In this document: one piece after another, positions 7,517 through 15,286 of the stretch
Position numbering within the stretch: position 1 is the stretch's first letter
How the letters are laid out: each line of letters begins with the position of its first letter
Assembly (NCBI GenBank): GCA_015222055.1
Contig: JADFUR010000004.1
Span: forward strand, 1-64,000
Length of the DNA: 64,000 nt
Direction of reading: 5' to 3'
Source of the DNA: Bacteroidota bacterium
GTDB taxonomy: Bacteria > Bacteroidota > Bacteroidia > Bacteroidales > B39-G9
Notes under the pieces: model-generated
What the model was told of the DNA's origin: nothing
The model's input: the letters and a program-made list of their open reading frames with translations, nothing else
The model's database searches: none
Program-made: the position numbers and the translations under genes

Positions 7517-8497
7517 ATGAATAAAATATTTACAATTACCTTTTTTTTATTTGTCGTTTTAAGTAATAGTTTTTCCCAAACAAAAATAAAAGGTGAAATT
7601 TTAGGGGAAAATAAAAGGATTTATCTTTCTACTGAGAGCTCTTTAATTCCATTAACAATAGAAAACCACAAATTTAGTTTAGAAGTGGAAAAAGGTAAAT
7701 CTCCTATATCAATATCTTTTGCATTAATCTCAAAAAAAGGAAAGATTAGCTATTTAACTCCCAAAATATGGATGGATTCAGATTCTGTAAATATAAAATT
7801 AGATTTTTCAAATGAACAAGTTAAATATGAAATAGACAATAGGTATATTTTTCAGAATCTTTCAGAAAAAATAGAAAAATCAGATAAAAAGGATCAAATT
7901 AAATTAATAAGAAATAATTTAGATAAGTATCCTGCTTTATTCTTTTTATATAAAAAAATGGAAGACGTAAATATAAAAGTTCTTTCATCTTTATATACAC
8001 TTATTTTAGAAAGAAACAAGTTGTGTTTTTATGCTCAACGAATCAAAGGATACATTGATGCAAAAAAATTAAAAACTCCTAAAAAAGGAAAGCAGTTTGA
8101 ATCATTTAGATTAGAAGATAAAAATGGAAAAATTATCAATATATATAACCAATCTGAAAAATATAAACTTTTAGCTTTCATGTCATCTGCTTGTTATTAT
8201 TCCTTATCCTCACTTTCTGAATTATCAGAACTATATGAAAAGTATAATACAGAAATAGAGTTCATTACAATATGGAATGATAAGAAAAAAAACACTTGGC
8301 AAAATTATAAAGCGAAATTAAAATCAGTTGTTGTATGGACTGATTTATGGGATAAAACAAACTTTGCTCATACTTATTTTGACATAACAATCTCTCCGTC
8401 ATTTATTTTAGTAAATAAAGAAGGAGTTATAATAAAAATAATAAGAGGTTTCGACTGCGAAAAATTGAAAAGGACTGTAATTAAAAATATTAAATAA
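7517..8497 (+). CDS. Exported thioredoxin-fold (TlpA/AhpC-like) protein with a single active-site cysteine
   Basis: A signal peptide (MNKIFTITFFLFVVLSNSFSQ) precedes an N-terminal DUF4369-like strand region (KIKGEILGENKRIYLS) and a C-terminal thioredoxin-like domain from about residue 190. The active-site loop reads SSACYYSLSS, with Cys226 and Ser229. The second cysteine of the usual CxxC is therefore a serine, and no other cysteine is placed to resolve it. ISPSFILVNKEG is the conserved cis-Pro strand. The protein would be periplasmic, and with one Cys might act as an isomerase, peroxidase or trap rather than a classical reductase. It follows the peptide locus but lies beyond its boundary repeat, so a shared role is uncertain. 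Confidence 0.75.
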   Translation: MNKIFTITFFLFVVLSNSFSQTKIKGEILGENKRIYLSTESSLIPLTIENHKFSLEVEKGKSPISISFALISKKGKISYLTPKIWMDSDSVNIKLDFSNEQVKYEIDNRYIFQNLSEKIEKSDKKDQIKLIRNNLDKYPALFFLYKKMEDVNIKVLSSLYTLILERNKLCFYAQRIKGYIDAKKLKTPKKGKQFESFRLEDKNGKIINIYNQSEKYKLLAFMSSACYYSLSSLSELSELYEKYNTEIEFITIWNDKKKNTWQNYKAKLKSVVVWTDLWDKTNFAHTYFDITISPSFILVNKEGVIIKIIRGFDCEKLKRTVIKNIK

Positions 8498-8499
8498 TT

Positions 8500-8874
8500 C
8501 CACACAACCCCTAAGAATATAAAAAAACTGTAGAGCAAGGTCTACTACAGCTTTTATATTCGTTGTTGAGCGAAACAAAGGTAGCTGATTGATTATTATG
8601 ATGGTGATTTGAGCCAGTATGTAATTCTAATAATTTTTGTTTTTGTATAGAGTTTTGATTTTAGTACAAACTTTTGATTAATTTCACCTGCTAATGTGCG
8701 TTTGCATGGTATTCCATAAAAACATAACAATATATTAATATATCTATTTAACTCAATTGCTGCTCTTTAACATCTAAAATAAATCCCAAAACTGATTATT
8801 TTTTTATAAATTTACTTTTTTGTTAGACAAATATATAATGGATATAAACGGAATAGTAGGTTTATTTAATTGTT
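8500..8874 (+). repeat. Intergenic repeat copy 2, ends at GTTAGCCTTT before the DCL-family gene
   Basis: This second copy of the ~375-bp repeat is nearly identical to 2731-3106 through most of its length, including the CTGTAG/CTACAG hairpin near its left end, the core AACTGATTATTTTTTTATAA, and the AT-rich right end. It diverges only in the last bases before the boundary GTTAGCC at 8872. Copies 1 and 2 also share the left-end bases CCACACAAC although different genes precede them. Confidence 0.85.
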
Positions 8875-8891
8875 AGCCTTTATTAAAGAAG

Positions 8892-9596
8892 ATGAGAAAG
8901 TCAATCAAAATAGGAGATAGAGAGTTTAAGTTTAAAAAAGATGCATTATTGCATTTTAAAAAAATCCTGAACGCTTATGATTTTGGAGAAAGCTTGTCGG
9001 GTCAAGATTTGAATGATATGTCTGCATTGGTTTATAAAGCAAAAGCAGATGATGAAAGAGTAAAGACTGGTATAAAAGAAATCAAAATTGGAAAAGTTCA
9101 GTATGGAACCAAATGTTTTGAAGTAATTTTCAACAATGAAACTATTGATATTTTTTCATATACATTGGCGATTAATGGAGATAGGAAACCAATAACGAAG
9201 TTTACAAATGCATGTAGAAATGCGATACAGGATGATTTATATGGAGTTAAGCAGAAATTTTTTGACTCCAACTCAAAAAAGGGAAAAGTAAAATGTCAAG
9301 AAACTGGTATTCTAAGTTCTTGGACAGAATTAAATGTTGACCATAGGCAACCAAATACATTATCTGTTATTTTAGACAGGTTTATCGAGCTTAACAATAT
9401 TGATTTGAAAGAAATTGAATATGAGAAAGAAGATGATAATAAAATTGTACTGTCCGACAAATTATTAGAAAAGAAATTCCGAGATTATCATATGGAAAAG
9501 GCAAATCTAAGAATAGTGCGTAAGGAAAATAATCTTGGACGTTCTCATCAAGGACGAATAAAAAAACAAAAGAAAGATTTAAGAATTGACGAATAA
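8892..9596 (+). CDS. DCL/DUF3223-family protein with HNH-like C-terminal part
   Basis: The N-terminal ~125 residues match the DCL (DUF3223) pattern: FKFKKDALLHFKKILNAYDF, then GKVQYGTKCFEVIF and IDIFSYTLAINGD. The C-terminal part has CQETG, NVDHRQPNT and, near the end, KANLRIVRKENNLGRSH. These resemble the Cys/His-Asp-His-Asn elements of HNH nucleases, although the metal-binding set is not complete to my eye. Plant DCL proteins act in rRNA maturation; bacterial and phage members are uncharacterised, and a nuclease role is inference. The module is bracketed by a perfect 14-bp inverted repeat (8868-8881 and 9598-9611). AAAGAAG just before the ATG could serve as ribosome-binding site. Confidence 0.75.
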   Translation: MRKSIKIGDREFKFKKDALLHFKKILNAYDFGESLSGQDLNDMSALVYKAKADDERVKTGIKEIKIGKVQYGTKCFEVIFNNETIDIFSYTLAINGDRKPITKFTNACRNAIQDDLYGVKQKFFDSNSKKGKVKCQETGILSSWTELNVDHRQPNTLSVILDRFIELNNIDLKEIEYEKEDDNKIVLSDKLLEKKFRDYHMEKANLRIVRKENNLGRSHQGRIKKQKKDLRIDE

Positions 9597-9597
9597 C

Positions 9598-9796
9598 AAA
9601 GGCTAACAATTTGTAAACGTAATGCGAGTAAACCTTCTGTATGAAAGGGCTGCGGTATTAATTAACCCCGCAAATTTAATTTCTTAACGAAATGAAATTT
9701 GTAATAGCGGTGTTAAAAAATTAAATTCGCTACTTAGTAAACTGTAAGAGTGGAAAGCTTTAATTTCGCACTACGCTTACAATAACGTTATAGGGC
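9598..9796 (+). repeat. Hairpin-rich attC-like spacer between the DCL-family and Fic genes
   Basis: It starts with AAAGGCTAACAATT (9598-9611), the perfect reverse complement of the module start at 8868-8881, and ends at GTTATAGGGC (9787-9796), where the Fic module begins. The outer arms pair imperfectly but at length: TAAC..TTGTAA.CGTA.TGCG (9604-9626) with CGCACTACGCTTACAATAACGTTA (9767-9790). An inner stem joins AAATTTAATTTC to GAAATGAAATTT around TTAAC. A ~190-base imperfect palindrome with R''/R'-like ends is the layout of an integron attC site. Only homology of ends and folding is seen; recombination is inferred. Confidence 0.6.
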
Positions 9797-9810
9797 ATCT
9801 AAAAAAACGT

Positions 9811-9890
9811 CTCAATATCGCATAATATAAGCTCATATCGTATCATTATTTTCGGGTAATTATCGAATAAAAACGGCTCATATCGTATCA
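9811..9890 (+). promoter_or_regulatory. Cluster of TATCG repeats upstream of the Fic gene, possible operator
   Basis: GCTCATATCGTATCA occurs identically at 9831-9845 and 9876-9890. A related copy CTCAATATCGCATAA lies at 9811-9825 and TTATCGAATAA at 9860-9870. All lie within 110 bp of the Fic start. The Fic protein has a C-terminal winged helix-turn-helix, so binding here for autoregulation is plausible but unproven. Confidence 0.5.
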
Positions 9891-9918
9891 AATCAAAGTT
9901 TTATTGTATCTTAGCCTT

Positions 9919-10959
9919 ATGGAAAACTCTGTACATACGTTTAGACTAAATATTGATTGGAAACTTATTAAACTGATAAGTCAAATTGATAGGTTTGATG
10001 CTTCGTGGTCTTCTATCGAAAAAAAAGAAGGACAGAGTTTAAAACAATTAAAAACAATTGCTACGGTTCGAAGTGTTGGAGCATCAACAAGGATTGAAGG
10101 CTCTAAAATGTCTAACGAAGAAGTTGAAGTGTTGCTTAAAGAAATTGACATCACTAAAATTGCTGATAGAGATTCACAAGAAGTAGTTGGATACTTCGAA
10201 ACATTAGATTTAATCTCGGAATCTTTTGAAAACATTTCAATTACCGAAAGTAGCTTAAAAAATCTACATAACATTTTACTTAAACACAGCAAAAAGGACG
10301 AATGGCACAAAGGAGATTATAAGCAACACAGCAATGTTGTAGAAGCAAAGTTACCCGATGGAACACGACAAGTTATATTTCAAACAACGGAAGCTGGATT
10401 TCCTACGCAAGATGCGATGGGACAGTTAATAGATTGGTATTTTAATGACAAAGAAACTCATCCATTAGTAAAATGTGCATTGTTTACTTATGAATTTGTA
10501 AGCATTCATCCTTTTCAAGACGGAAACGGAAGATTAAGCAGATTACTTTCTACCCTGCTTCTTTTAAAAAATGGATATAAATGGGTTCAGTATGTGAGCT
10601 TCGAACACGAAATTGAAAGTAGAAAAACCGAATATTATCGAGTATTAAGGAGTTGTCAGGCACATAGACCAAACGAAGATGTAACTGAATGGATTCAATT
10701 CTTTTTTAATGCACTCGGAAATATTCAAAAACAATTAATTATAAAACTTAAAAGCAAAGGTGTTGAAACAAGGTTGTCGCCACGCGAAAAATCGATTTTA
10801 ATATTTATTGAAAATAATGCAGGTTGTAAATCTGGACAGATTGCTAAACGACTTGGAATTCCAAGTCCAACGGTTAAAAGAATTTTACCAGAATTGATAA
10901 AACAAAACTTAATTGAAAAATTTGGTATAGGACCAGGAACTAATTATTCAATAAAATAA
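9919..10959 (+). CDS. Fic-family AMP-transferase with C-terminal winged helix
   Basis: The Fic core motif HPFQDGNGRLSR (197-208) is intact, including the catalytic His and the Arg that binds ATP phosphates. The inhibitory motif [S/T]xxxE[G/N] is present as STRIEG at 56-61, N-terminal to the core, which places it in class II, self-inhibited by Glu60. The last ~65 residues (LSPREKSILIFIENN..., SGQIAKRLGIPSPTVKRIL) form a winged helix-turn-helix. The family transfers AMP to protein hydroxyls; targets cannot be read from the sequence. ATG 9919 was chosen over an upstream TTG. The gene is alone in its module, with no separate antitoxin, as expected for class II. Confidence 0.93.
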   Translation: MENSVHTFRLNIDWKLIKLISQIDRFDASWSSIEKKEGQSLKQLKTIATVRSVGASTRIEGSKMSNEEVEVLLKEIDITKIADRDSQEVVGYFETLDLISESFENISITESSLKNLHNILLKHSKKDEWHKGDYKQHSNVVEAKLPDGTRQVIFQTTEAGFPTQDAMGQLIDWYFNDKETHPLVKCALFTYEFVSIHPFQDGNGRLSRLLSTLLLLKNGYKWVQYVSFEHEIESRKTEYYRVLRSCQAHRPNEDVTEWIQFFFNALGNIQKQLIIKLKSKGVETRLSPREKSILIFIENNAGCKSGQIAKRLGIPSPTVKRILPELIKQNLIEKFGIGPGTNYSIK

Positions 10960-10964
10960 AAAAG

Positions 10965-11350
10965 CCCTACAACACCTAAGAATAAAAAAAATTGTAGAGC
11001 AAGGTCTGCGACAGCTTTTATATTCGTTGTTGAGCGAAACCAAAGGTAGCGGATTGATTATTATGATGGTGATTTGAGCCAGTATGTAATTCTAATAATT
11101 TTTGTTTTTGTATAGAGTTTTTATTTTAGTATAAACTTTTGATTAATTTCACCTGCTAATGTGCGTTTGCATGGTATTCCATAAAAACATAAAATATATT
11201 AATATATGTATTTAACACAATTACTGCTCTTTAACATCTAAAATAAATCCCAAAACTGATTATTTTTTTATAAATTTACTTCTTTATTAACTTATAAGCT
11301 AAACAAATATATAATGGAAATAAACGGAATAGTCCGTTTATATAATTGTT
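10965..11350 (+). repeat. Intergenic repeat copy 3, ends at GTTAGGTGCA before the sigma-factor gene
   Basis: This third copy of the ~375-bp repeat carries an extra ~10-bp insertion near the right end. GCCCTACAAC at 10964-10973 is, with one mismatch, the reverse complement of the Fic module start GTTATAGGGC (9787-9796). The next bases CACCTAAGAAT.A are largely complementary to the right end ATAATTGTTAGGTG. Of all boundaries in this region, GTTAGGT at 11348 is the only one fully matching the integron core GTTRRRY. Confidence 0.82.
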
Positions 11351-11490
11351 AGGTGCATTAGAGCGGGCCTGATAAACTGGGATGAGTTAGCTTAATATTC
11401 TGTACTAAAATTTTATTTTTTTTCAAAAAAACACACTTTATTTTGTCACAAATAAGCAATTACGATAGACTTATAATAAAAGAGGATTAA

Positions 11491-11976
11491 TTGAATAATT
11501 TCGATACTATATATAAGGAAAATTATCAAAAGATGTATTGTATTGCTTTAAATATGATTAAAGATAGAGATGCTGTTTGCGATATAATTCAGGAAATATT
11601 TATTTATTTCCATAAAAGATTGCAAAGCGGGAAAACAATAAATAAGCCCCAAAGCTGGCTCATCAGAGCTACTATTAATAAATGTATTGATTATTTAAAG
11701 TATAAAAAGAAGCATCTGAAAATTGATAGCATAGAGCCTATTTCGGTTATAGATGATTCTATAGAAAAAAATCAAGAAAAAGAGATTATAGAACTGGCAT
11801 TATCAAAGCTAAAACCAAAAGAGAAAATACTTGCAGTATTATACAGTGAAGGAATGTCTTATAAAGAAATTTCCGAAATATCAGGAATTAAATTTTCCTC
11901 TGTTGGTAAATTTTTATCACGTACAATTAACAAGCTGTATGAAATTTTAAAAAATATGGACTATGAGATGTATTAG
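11491..11976 (+). CDS. ECF-type RNA polymerase sigma factor
   Basis: At 161 residues it has the two-domain ECF layout. Region 2 is around DAVCDIIQEIFIYFHKRL with a following PQSWLIRATINKCIDYLK. A charged linker precedes region 4, LKPKEKILAVLYSEGMSYKEIS, with helix-turn-helix ISGIKFSSVGKFLSRTINKL. Translation appears to start at a TTG preceded by AGAGGA; no ATG is suitably placed. It overlaps the anti-sigma gene by 14 bp. Target promoters cannot be deduced. Confidence 0.9.
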   Translation: MNNFDTIYKENYQKMYCIALNMIKDRDAVCDIIQEIFIYFHKRLQSGKTINKPQSWLIRATINKCIDYLKYKKKHLKIDSIEPISVIDDSIEKNQEKEIIELALSKLKPKEKILAVLYSEGMSYKEISEISGIKFSSVGKFLSRTINKLYEILKNMDYEMY

Positions 11977-12397
11977 TGAAGAGTTAATCCAAAAATTTGT
12001 TGACAAAGAAACTTCTGAAAAAGAAAATTCATTGGTGCAAAGTCATCTTACAACCTGTAGTAAATGTGACCAAGCGGTTAAAGAGAGGCGAAACACTTCA
12101 AATCGAATAAAAGAATTAATAGGTTCTCTAAATAGGGATGAAATTCATATACCCGAATTTCAGGAACCTGAGAATCATAAAAAGATTTTGAAGATTCATA
12201 TAAAAAAGATTGTTGCTATTGCTGCTGCAGCTTGTATACTTATTTCTTTTTTGATTTTTTATCAAAATCCATCTAATGAGATTGAGTATGTATATTTATA
12301 TGATGTTGAAAGTGATTTTAATGCAAATTTACCACTATCGGAACAAGAAATGGTAATTAAAATAATAGATTCAAAAGGTAAGCTTACTAAACACTAA
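11963..12397 (+). CDS. Membrane anti-sigma factor with zinc-binding HxxxCxxC
   Basis: The N-terminal cytoplasmic part has the ZAS motif HLTTCSKC (His28, Cys32, Cys35), the hallmark of zinc anti-sigma factors that clamp ECF sigmas. A single membrane segment (VAIAAAACILISFLIFY) follows at about residues 89-105, then a short ~38-residue outer part. It is translationally coupled to the sigma gene, so the two surely form a pair. The small periplasmic tail suggests sensing through a partner, perhaps the next gene. Confidence 0.88.
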   Translation: MRCISEELIQKFVDKETSEKENSLVQSHLTTCSKCDQAVKERRNTSNRIKELIGSLNRDEIHIPEFQEPENHKKILKIHIKKIVAIAAAACILISFLIFYQNPSNEIEYVYLYDVESDFNANLPLSEQEMVIKIIDSKGKLTKH

Positions 12398-12451
12398 ATA
12401 TTTGCACCAATGACGATTTGTTAATTATTAATCATTTAAAAATTTAATAAA

Positions 12452-13720
12452 ATGAAAAAATATATAATAATTTTAGCTATTACAATAATTCAATTTCCTT
12501 TATTCTCACAGAATTTGATTAGTAAATACAAAGCAGGAACTGTTAAACTTGTACCTGATAATGAATATGCCAAAACAAATGACTGGAACAATGTTTTCCG
12601 TTCTTATTATGATACTTTATATAACCAACCGATGGGTAATCGAAAATCATTGGTTCTTTTACCAGATGGCTCGATTATAGTAAACCATGCATATAGGGAT
12701 TATCGTACAAAATTTTCACCAGATGGAAAATTTGAAAAAGAATTTGTAATTAAAAAAGCTGAGCATAAATCTATAAAAGGAGTAATAAATGACAATACTT
12801 TATTTACTGACCTTGATAATATGGGTAAGATGACTTGCTCCGACTTTAACGGTAATTATAAAAAAACACTTACCTTGAATTATATGACCAAAAATATTAT
12901 TGCCCTTAACAACGGAAAGTTTGCAGTTGTAGGATGGGTGATATGGTCAGATAAATTTAGATCATTCATATCAATTGTTGATTATGAAACGAACAAAGAA
13001 AAGGTGATTTGGGAAAAATTCACAAATAGGTCATGCTCAAGCAGAGAAAAAGTAATAAAGAAACGCCAACCTTTTAACTATAAAATTAAACTAAAAAAAG
13101 GTGGCTTAATATCCTGCACAACCATGCCTTATTCAAAAAGCACAGGAAAAGGTATCCCCCCCCAGATTGCAACTATAGACAATGAACTGCTTGTTGCCAT
13201 TCCTAATACAGGAGAAATTTTTGTATATGATTTAGAAGGCAACCAGAAATCTAAAAGTGAAATTGATTGGCAAAACAATATAATCTCTGTTGAAGAACAA
13301 AAAGCAACTCAGCAAAAAGCAATTGATAAGTATAAATCGTATATCAGTAAAGGAGGAGAAGAAGTGCAAGAAAATATGGATGCATACAAGCAAATGTTTT
13401 CTGAGATGGAAGAAGATTTAATTAATATAAAAACACCATTAGCAAAACCATCGTTTTCAAATATTATTAAAGATTCGGATGGAAATGTATTGTTTTTTGA
13501 GATTCCCGAAGAAAAGAATGCTAATGTTTTTCATGTATGGGTTTATAACCAAATTGGACAGTTTTCTACGAAATGTACTTTTATATGCGAAGACTATGAA
13601 CTAAATATAAGTTCTAATAAAATGGTTTTTAAAGATGGGTACATCTATGGATTACAGACACTAAAAGAAACTAACGGCAATCCGTTACGATTGGTGAAAT
13701 TTAAACTGGAAACAAACTGA
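12452..13720 (+). CDS. Exported 6-bladed beta-propeller-like protein
   Basis: A signal peptide (MKKYIIILAITIIQFPLFSQ) precedes ~400 residues of strand-rich sequence with propeller-like units (LVLLPDGSIIVNH, FSPDGKFEKEF, IPNTGEIFVYDLEGNQ). Mid-protein there is a charged helical insert (EEQKATQQKAIDKYKS...). It resembles the Bacteroidota 6-bladed propeller families (DUF4221/DUF4934-like) that often sit beside ECF sigma/anti-sigma pairs. It lies 54 bp after the anti-sigma gene and ends at a decayed copy of the intergenic repeat. Role unknown; surface or periplasmic sensing is a guess. Confidence 0.7.
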   Translation: MKKYIIILAITIIQFPLFSQNLISKYKAGTVKLVPDNEYAKTNDWNNVFRSYYDTLYNQPMGNRKSLVLLPDGSIIVNHAYRDYRTKFSPDGKFEKEFVIKKAEHKSIKGVINDNTLFTDLDNMGKMTCSDFNGNYKKTLTLNYMTKNIIALNNGKFAVVGWVIWSDKFRSFISIVDYETNKEKVIWEKFTNRSCSSREKVIKKRQPFNYKIKLKKGGLISCTTMPYSKSTGKGIPPQIATIDNELLVAIPNTGEIFVYDLEGNQKSKSEIDWQNNIISVEEQKATQQKAIDKYKSYISKGGEEVQENMDAYKQMFSEMEEDLINIKTPLAKPSFSNIIKDSDGNVLFFEIPEEKNANVFHVWVYNQIGQFSTKCTFICEDYELNISSNKMVFKDGYIYGLQTLKETNGNPLRLVKFKLETN

Positions 13721-13741
13721 TTACAAAGAATAAGGCAGCTT

Positions 13742-13800
13742 AATACCTGAAAACATAAAAGTACTGTAGAGCAACGCCTACAGCACTTTTAATTTATTTA
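13742..13800 (+). terminator. Decayed left end of the intergenic repeat, acting as a terminator
   Basis: ACCTGAAAACATAAAAGTACTGTAGAGCAA-type sequence matches the left end of the three ~375-bp repeats, but the remainder is gone. AAAAGTACTGTAG (13757-13769) pairs with CTACAGCACTTTT (13778-13790), with one mismatch, followed by AT-rich sequence. It would end the sigma/propeller operon and marks the right edge of the repeat-bounded region. Confidence 0.65.
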
Positions 13801-13851
13801 ATGCCTGTAATATATATTATATCAAACTCAGCTTATTAATTTTGTAACCCG

Positions 13852-14514
13852 CTACAATTCGAACAGCTTTTTTACTTCTAACAAATCACTTTGAAATATT
13901 TTAGCATTAGGAAATTTGGTTTTTAAATAACTAGCAATATACTTGAAAGATTCTTTGCTAATTACCTTATTTTCATCAGGTAATTTATTGTAGATTACCG
14001 CATGTAAATTTATTTTATTGAGTAAGCACAATTCTATACTCAAGAGTGTATGGTTTATGCTTCCTAATTTTGAAGAACTAACCAAAATAAGTGGTAGATT
14101 ATTTTCTTTTATATAATCAATTGTAAGATAATTTTCTGTTATAGGAACCATTAAACCACCGGCACCTTCTGCTAAAACTATGTCGTAGTTTTGTAGCAAT
14201 TGTTTTGTTGATTCTCTTATTATATCCAATTTCATTGGTTTGTTATCTATTTTGGCAGATAAATGCGGTGATGCAGGAAAGGAATACACAAAGGGGCATG
14301 TTAAGCCAGATTTATCTTCCGAAAGTATTTCACTTTTCATAATTCTTCTGTGTTCCAATATATCTTCCGAAATACCTTGACAACCTGTTTGAACAAGTTT
14401 TGAAGTTATAATTTTTATTCCGGATTTTTTTAATTTATAAGCTAATAAGCCGGTAATATATGTTTTACCGCAATCGGTATCTATTCCGCTTACAAAATAT
14501 TCTTTTTTATGCAT
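13852..14514 (-). CDS. bioD: Dethiobiotin synthetase
   Basis: BioD closes the ureido ring of dethiobiotin from 7,8-diaminopelargonate, CO2 and ATP. The P-loop reads GIDTDCGKT (usually GTDTxVGKT), and VLAEGAGGLMVPI is the conserved switch strand. I chose the ATG at 14514, which puts the P-loop near residue 10 as in other BioD proteins; an ATG five codons upstream is possible. It is the last gene of the operon and overlaps bioC by 8 bp. At 220 residues the length is normal. Confidence 0.95.
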   Translation of the reverse strand: MHKKEYFVSGIDTDCGKTYITGLLAYKLKKSGIKIITSKLVQTGCQGISEDILEHRRIMKSEILSEDKSGLTCPFVYSFPASPHLSAKIDNKPMKLDIIRESTKQLLQNYDIVLAEGAGGLMVPITENYLTIDYIKENNLPLILVSSSKLGSINHTLLSIELCLLNKINLHAVIYNKLPDENKVISKESFKYIASYLKTKFPNAKIFQSDLLEVKKLFEL

Positions 14515-15283
14515 ATCTTTTTTTTGCAATAATAATTATTGGGTGATAAGTTAGATTTACTGTTTTGTTGTTATTCGAAAATTGTTTTTGGTATTCTTCT
14601 GTAAATTTTATTAATTTTTCTTTGCCGAAAAATTCATTTTTCAGGCCATTTACGCCTGTTAATTTTATATGTTTTAATACATCTTTTGGACTATTAAATT
14701 GTTCTTTCTGTATCCATTCTTCTGCATGAAGAATATTAAAATAAGGTTCAATTATTGTTTTTAATTCCTTAAGAGTTTTATATTCTAATCCTACATTTGA
14801 TACAGCTTTTATTTCTTTAAAATTATTTTTCCCAAAAGTGCTAAATGCGATAATCCCGGTATCATTAAGCACATAGTTTATTTTTGAAATAAATTTTTCA
14901 ATATTATTGAACCATTGAAAAGTTGAAGTAGAAATAATAGTATTTATATTTTCAGGAAAAACAGCAGTTTCTGCATCACCATGAATAAATTTGTAGTTAT
15001 AGAAATTTTTGCTATTAGCATAAATTGCTATTTCTTTAAAGGCAGATTCTGCAATATCGTTCAAAAAATATTCGTCAACCAAATAATCAGAGATGATGTT
15101 TTTGCTTAAGAAACCTGTGCCACAGCCAATTTCGAGCACTCTATTAAGCTCTGTTTTGCAGAACTTAGAGAGCATTGAAGCAAGTTTTTCAGCTATTTGT
15201 TGCTGCACAACAGCCTCGCGATTATAGCTTACGAAATTTCGATTAAATCGATTTCTTACTATTTCTTTATCTGTTATATACAT
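14507..15283 (-). CDS. bioC: Malonyl-ACP O-methyltransferase
   Basis: BioC methylates the free carboxyl of malonyl-ACP so that fatty acid synthase can extend it to pimeloyl-ACP methyl ester. The class I SAM motif VLEIGCGTGF is at 49-58. The N-terminal RNRFNRNFVSYNREAVVQQQIA is typical of BioC, and STFQWFNN is the usual post-motif segment. At 258 residues it is full length. It overlaps bioD and lies 3 bp after bioG, consistent with a BioC/BioG route to pimelate. Confidence 0.94.
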   Translation of the reverse strand: MYITDKEIVRNRFNRNFVSYNREAVVQQQIAEKLASMLSKFCKTELNRVLEIGCGTGFLSKNIISDYLVDEYFLNDIAESAFKEIAIYANSKNFYNYKFIHGDAETAVFPENINTIISTSTFQWFNNIEKFISKINYVLNDTGIIAFSTFGKNNFKEIKAVSNVGLEYKTLKELKTIIEPYFNILHAEEWIQKEQFNSPKDVLKHIKLTGVNGLKNEFFGKEKLIKFTEEYQKQFSNNNKTVNLTYHPIIIIAKKRYA

Positions 15284-15286
15284 TAA

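Noticed and set aside
9598-9796. Structured RNA or riboswitch in the spacer before the Fic gene
   Set aside because: The fold is a long imperfect palindrome with ends matching the neighbouring module boundaries, which fits a recombination site better; no known riboswitch core was recognised.
2731-11350. Insertion-sequence explanation for the ~375-bp repeats
   Set aside because: No transposase, no conserved open frame, no terminal inverted repeats common to all copies and no target duplication were seen.
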